In this document: positions 58,907-64,000 of the stretch, one piece after another | How positions within the stretch are numbered: position 1 is the stretch's first letter | Layout of the letters: every line of letters starts with the position of its first letter | Assembly: GCA_000727475.1 (NCBI GenBank) | Contig: KL647294.1 | Coordinates: 329,758-393,757, forward strand | Reading direction: 5' to 3' | DNA: 64,000 nt | Source: Sarcocystis neurona | Taxonomy: Eukaryota; Apicomplexa; Conoidasida; Eucoccidiorida; Sarcocystidae | Translations under genes and position numbers: made by a program | Notes under the pieces: generated by a model | What the model was told of the DNA's origin: nothing | The model's input: the letters and a program-made list of their open reading frames with translations, nothing else | Databases searched by the model: none

Positions 58907-59435
58907 CAAGCATGAAGCGGATATACATGCGTTTATCTACCGCATTGCACAGATGCTCTTGCAAATATCTGTGCAGATTACGTACGTGTGTGTGCGTGGA
59001 CTGGGTGCTTCAAATCCTGTGCACGCGCATTTGAGCGGAATCTGCTCACCGTACATGTTTGTGGTGGGAAGGGCCACACGGCAGTTAGCACTGTATCCAA
59101 TCGCTGGTGTGTAAAGACACCCAAATCTTAAGCAGGTGAAGGTACGCGTGAAGTTTGTATGCACACCAGAAACGCGCCGAGGGGTACACCCCGGTCGAGA
59201 TGTCTACACGGCTGCCACGTGCACCGTGCCGCAGAATGCTTTTCTGTCTGCCGGCTTGGACTTCTTCCCTACACACGTGCTTATCAACATATTTCTATAT
59301 ACGAACAGATGCCCGAATATATAGAGAGGCGTGTATGAGTGTAGACGGCTGCATGGGTAGAAATACATTGGTAGCTGCGCTACATATGCCGTCTATCGGC
59401 GTGCACCAGTCTGCACTACGTTCGTTTATGCATGT

Positions 59436-59470
<35 letters not shown>
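59436..59470. repeat. GA microsatellite
   Basis: An uninterrupted AG dinucleotide run within an intergenic segment; no gene is recognised between about 58.5 and 59.7 kb. Confidence 0.85.
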
Positions 59471-59472
<2 letters not shown>

Positions 59473-59658
59473 GACAACGAGACTTTTCTGTGCGTGTCTC
59501 CCGCTGTACCCGTAAATCCGTTTCCTCGTCCACACTATCTGCTACACATGTATACATATGTATATATATATACATGTATATGTATACACACCGAGAGGAA
59601 AAAAAAACTGCGTGCTCCCTGTATTCCCCTGCCCACGATTACGTCTCTTTCTGGTTCT

Positions 59659-60960
59659 CTATGGATAGACGACGACGCGTGCTGCAACCCGTGAAGACCT
59701 GTGCACGTAGGAATAAGACTGATTCTTCCCGGAAACGTTGTAGAGTCTCTGTACTTGGTATCCGTCTATGCATGGAGGCAGACGTGTGAAAGGGGTGGCT
59801 GTGCGTCCTTCTCCTGGTTCACCTCCTCGCCACACCTCCTGCAGTCCACCAGCCCTTCTTCCTCCTTCGAGGTTCGCAGCTGCTGTGCAGATGTTTGTTT
59901 GTCGCACTCTCATTCGTTTCCCTGCTGCAACTGCTGGTGCTACTGCTGCTGCTTCGTAGTGGGCCTGTGCTGATGCTCCAGTGAGGGCAGCCAGGGACGC
60001 TGACGTACTGCTGCTATTGCTGCGTGGCCACCCTCTGCATGTTGCCTTAGCGTAGGCCCACATTTAGTTGATGCTACTGCTGCTCGCGGACGGGTGCTAC
60101 TGCTGCTGCTGCTCTGGGGAGCTCTCACTGCTACGTTGCTGCGAGTAATAATTTTCTTTTGCTGCTGCAGCTGCTGTTGCTGCGCTCGTCGGTGATGGTG
60201 CTGCCGCACAGTGTAGCGGTGACTGCTTTGAATCTCCTGCGTTGATTCTGCCAAGCTGCTCCCTACCGCTATTAGTATGCTATTGCTGCTGTTAGCGAGC
60301 TGCGTCCCCTGTTGCCTTCTGCTGGTACCGCTAACTTCTTGCTGCTGCATCTGCAGTGCTGTTCCTCCTGCGCATTTCTCCTGCCGTTGGTTTTCGTGCC
60401 GCTCTTCCTCGTGCAGCCACTGTTTTGCTGCTGTTGCTGCTGCCGCCCGTGCTCCTGATCTATTACCCCGCTACTGCCACCAGAGTAGGTGGGAGTAGCT
60501 CCGGCGACACACAGCGGCTACCAGCTCTTGTCTGCTGTTGCTGTGCTACTGAAGCAGCAGCAGCTGTTCTTCTTCTTTCGTTTTTCTTCCTCTTCTCGTG
60601 CGTCGCACCTTCTGCCTTCTCCTTGTGCGGGTTTCATTTCTCTCGGCTTGCTGCTGCTGTGGCTGCTGTTCTGCTGCTGCTCCCGTCCCTCCTGTGGTGG
60701 CGGCTGTGCCTCTTCCTGCTGCTGCTGCTGCCACTCGTGTTCTTGTGCTGCTGCGCTCCGTCGCACGCATGCACTGCTGCTGCTGGTGAACCCCTGCAGA
60801 GCTCCTCAAGAGTTACTTCTTCACCGGTGCGAGGGCCACGACTGCAACAGCAACACCAGCAGCAGCAGCAGCCACACAGCACCACTAGAAGCAGCAGCGA
60901 CAGGACAGCAGCACCCTCACAACGACGCCAGAAGGAGCACCGGCAGCAGGACCAATCGCA
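59659..60960 (-). other. CTG-rich island, possible minus-strand coding tract
   Basis: Plus-strand CTG repeats become CAG on the minus strand. Minus frames at 59659-60063 and 59940-60350 are hydrophilic, with Gln runs and some ordinary sequence between. A donor/acceptor model could not be built and no domain is recognised. The CAG polarity flips to the plus strand at about 60840. Confidence 0.22.
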
Positions 60961-61106
60961 CTATGACAGCGGCAACACAAGTGGAACAGCAGCAAGCAGA
61001 GAGAGCAGCAGAAGCAGCACCGCGCCACGAGTGATCGCGGCGTGTTCATCAGCAAGAACAGCAGCAAGCCGAGAAGCACCGATCAAACTTTGCCTTTCCC
61101 TTTGCC

Positions 61107-63404
61107 ATGGCTGCTGTCGTTGCGGTGGGTGCGTCCTACGATAGCTGTTATGCTGCAGCACCCCGCAGGCCACCTGGTGCTGTGCGTTCGACACGGCACG
61201 CGCTGTACCAGCAGCAACAGCAACAGAGGAAACAGCGGGAGCGTGAGCAGCAGCGGCAGCAAGAGCCGCAGCAGCGGCAAGAGCAGCAGCAGACCCGACA
61301 CCCAGGTACCGCGCACCTCTGTTGGCAGCAGGAGCAGAAACAGGAAGACGTTTCCCCGCAGGCGTACCAGGAACCGTGCGTGCTGCAGAAGTATCAAGAG
61401 ATGTATCAGCAGGAGCAGGGGAAGCAGCAGAAGCTGCCAGCAGGAGGAAGCGTGTACAACGTAGGCCGCCGTCATCGTCGAAGCAGCACCGGAGGGGGCG
61501 CATGCGTCAACGAAGGGAAGCAGCGACAACAGCAGCCGCCGTACATCTTTTCAGATCCGCAGGTAGGCAAGAAAGAGCAGCAGCAGAAGAGTCAGCGCCT
61601 CGTGCAGCTCCTCCTGTTGTATCCACAGGAGCATCGCCAGCTGCTCAAACGCCTGATGCAACAGGAAATGCAACAGCAGCAGCAGCTGCGACAACAACAA
61701 CAGCTGCGACAGCAGCAGCAACTGCAACACCAGGAGGAGGAATCACAGGGACAGCTACAGCAATTGGAGCGGCTGCAGCAGCTACACCCGGAGGAGCTGC
61801 AGCGACACCAACCGAAAGTGCAGCAGCAGCAGCAACTGGAAGAGCCCCAACAGCAACAACAACTGGAAGAGCAGCAGCAGCTGGAGGAGCAGCAGCAAGT
61901 GGAAGTGCAGCAGCAACAAGTGGGATGGCAGCAGCGTTACGTGGAACAACAGCAGTTGCTGCTCGCGGAGGAAACGCAGTGTATGGAGCAGGAAAAGCAG
62001 GAGGAGGTGCAGGAGGAGCAGCAACAGCATGTGCCAGAGAAAACAGAGGAGGGCCAGGGTCTGGAGCACCAACAGGAGCAGCAGGATGCACAGACGGCGG
62101 ACGACGTGGTGCAGCCCGAGCAGCAACAACAGCAGGAGTATCTGCTGCTGCAGCAACAGAAGAAGAAAGAGAGTCTGCAACAAGTCTCACGGGCAGAGTT
62201 ACCTGTGTCCGCGGCCGGACTTGCGACAGCGCGGAGCAGAAGCGGCAGCAGGAGGAGGCCGCAGGCACCAATCCACCGCGATGTGTCAACAGCAGCAGCA
62301 GAAATTTCGCTCGTTCATGAAGCAGTCGCAGCACCCGGGGCGAGAGAGACCTGCGCAGCAGCAGGTGCCGCGCGTGGACCCCCTTGGGCAGCAGGCGGAA
62401 CTTCCCTTGATGCGCCGTTGTCAGCACCAAGTCCCGCAACAACAGCAGCAAAGCTTCCAACACAAGCAGAAGCAGCAGTCAGCTCTTCGCCTGCTGCGGC
62501 AGCCTCTTGGGGCAATGTGAGCCACTACGGCAGCAGCGGCATGGAAGATATAGCGGGGGTATGTCCAGTCGGCGGCAGCAGCAAGACGAAAGTAAGGAGG
62601 AACTCGAGCCGGAGGGACAGTAGCAGCAGGAGCACAGGCGTAAGTGAGCGCATGCATGGCGTCACCGGCAGCACGAATGACATCTGCAGCAGCAGCAGCT
62701 ACGGCAGGCACAGACACCCGACTGCAGCAGCGGGCAACGAAAGAGGTATCGCTGCTGCTACGGTGGAATTTCTCCCGAGTGCTGCTGCGTACTCTCCTCC
62801 TCTACGTGCCGAGGATGCAGCACCCTTGCGTTATGCTGCTACTTTTTCTCCCCCCCCTGCTCCTTCCCCTCCTCCTGCTCCCGTGGTTCGCCCTCCTTGG
62901 CCTTCGTCTGTGCGTCTTCTTTGGAGTCCTGCTGTTGGTTATTTTGCTTTGAATCCCCCTGCGAATGTTGCTGCCTCTCCTCCTCCTCGTGGAGGTGCTG
63001 CTGCGACGCGCCGTGCTGCGCTGGGAAGGAGTGGTGCTCGTGCTGCTGCTGCGCCGCGGAGGGCTGGTGCTGCTGGTCTCTCCCCCCTGAGGCCCGTTGC
63101 TGCTTCTGCGTGGCGCGCCGCTGGTCCTACGTTCGCGCCCGCTGCTGCCTTCACTTCCTCTTCTTCTCCCGTTGCCGGTCCTGCTCCCGCCCTACCTGCC
63201 TCTGCTGCTGCTACGGGCGTCTCGAGAGGACAAGGAGGAGCAGCACCAGCAGCAGCACGACGCAGAGACAAAGCGAGCTGCGCAGGGGTGTGGCTGCAGC
63301 AGCTTGTCGAAGCCCCTCCGCTGCTGCGGTGGGAAGAGCTGCAGCACCTTACGGAAAAAGAACTGCTGTCGCTTCTTCGCCAGCGAGCTGCTCTTGTCGC
63401 GCAG
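61107..63404 (+). CDS. Gln-rich protein of unknown function, first exon (gene continues past the window)
   Basis: A 766-codon open frame starting at an ATG in a GCCATGG context and ending at a GTATGT donor at 63405, phase 0. The layout is: ~35-residue N-terminus; a long Gln/Glu-rich region interrupted by short ordinary segments (YIFSDPQVGKKEQQQ, LLLLYPQEHRQLLKRLMQ) likely to be helical or coiled-coil; an Ala/Ser/Pro-rich section; and a final well-conserved-looking helix (LLRWEELQHLTEKELLSLLR). Two other plus frames are also long because CAG repeats contain no stops in any frame; this frame is preferred for its non-repeat C-terminal block running into a donor. No family recognised. Confidence 0.55.
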
Positions 63405-63419
63405 GTATGTTATGACACC

Positions 63420-64000
63420 TTCGCCCCGCAGACATAGAGCTTCTCTCTCTACCCGTGCCGCGTAATATCACAAATACGATTCGATCTACCTGTATTTATA
63501 TATATACATATATGTACACACACAGATATGTATATATATATATGCGTACACATACTTGTATACGTACATTTATATTTGCCTGCGTGTACATATATATATA
63601 TATATATAGACATATTCATATAGGGATGTATATGCATACATATACATATACAGATATTTGTCGTATACATATATATATATATAAATATATATGTGTATCT
63701 ACATGTAGTATACGTACACGTACATGTTTTGAGAGAGGTTAATAATATTCACACATATGTATATGTGTACGTATATAGGTTATTATCCCATAGTTACGCA
63801 CGTATATATATACGTACTCATCCACACATATGTGATTTTTCGTAACATAAAGTTGGAAAAGGTCGTCATACATATGTGTTCACAGCTATGCATACACATG
63901 TGTCTTGATATGAATAGATGTACATATATGCGAATACGTATAGTTATATATATATAAATGTACGGATATGTACTTACACACGTATATATATATATATATA
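63420..64000. repeat. TA/CATA microsatellite region (intron)
   Basis: Alternating TA, TACA and TATG units to the end of the window. It is probably the first intron of the Gln-rich gene, since it follows the donor at 63405. Confidence 0.75.

Overview
The window looks like nuclear DNA of a coccidian apicomplexan, most likely an Eimeria. The main evidence is the mass of CAG/CTG trinucleotide tracts that read as long Gln, Ala or Ser runs inside genes (the homopolymeric amino-acid repeats known from Eimeria), together with spliced genes (GT-AG introns of about 0.3-2 kb, most near 1 kb) and introns filled with TA, CATA, GT and GTA microsatellites. I cannot name the species. Repeat-rich stretches (about 1-11 kb, 16.8-28 kb, 30-32 kb, 36.5-43 kb, 55.7-63.4 kb) alternate with a repeat-poor stretch (about 47-55 kb).

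Three genes can be reconstructed exon by exon, with reading phase conserved across every junction. (1) 967-12619, plus strand, five exons: a bacterial-type class II lysyl-tRNA synthetase. Its predicted start encodes a signal peptide, which suggests apicoplast import. (2) About 21847-43118, plus strand, twelve exons: a flavin-dependent aromatic-ring hydroxylase of the PHBH/phenol-hydroxylase type. The Rossmann GxGxxG, DG and GD motifs and the C-terminal thioredoxin-like tail are spread over 21 kb and interrupted by very long Ala/Ser/Gln-rich inserts. (3) 48985-45910, minus strand, three exons: a ribosomal protein uL16, probably mitochondrial. Genes 2 and 3 are convergent.

A fourth gene, Gln-rich and of unknown function, begins near 61107 on the plus strand, and its first exon ends at 63404; it continues beyond the window. 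Other low-complexity or GC-rich islands (16.8-20.1, 20.9-21.6, 44.2-45.9, 55.7-57, 58.16-58.35, 59.7-60.9 kb) may contain exons, but I cannot fix frame or strand with confidence. An assembly gap (N) lies at 12955-13482 and is flanked by the same sequence on both sides.

The genes do not form an operon. If the localisation inferences are right, two serve organellar translation: the synthetase in the apicoplast and uL16 in the mitochondrion. The hydroxylase is an orphan enzyme with unknown substrate. The most unusual non-coding features are a minisatellite of about 25 bp with palindromic units inside a hydroxylase intron (33.9-34.4 kb), and a 118-bp tandem duplication that copies a 5' splice site (28.08-28.31 kb).
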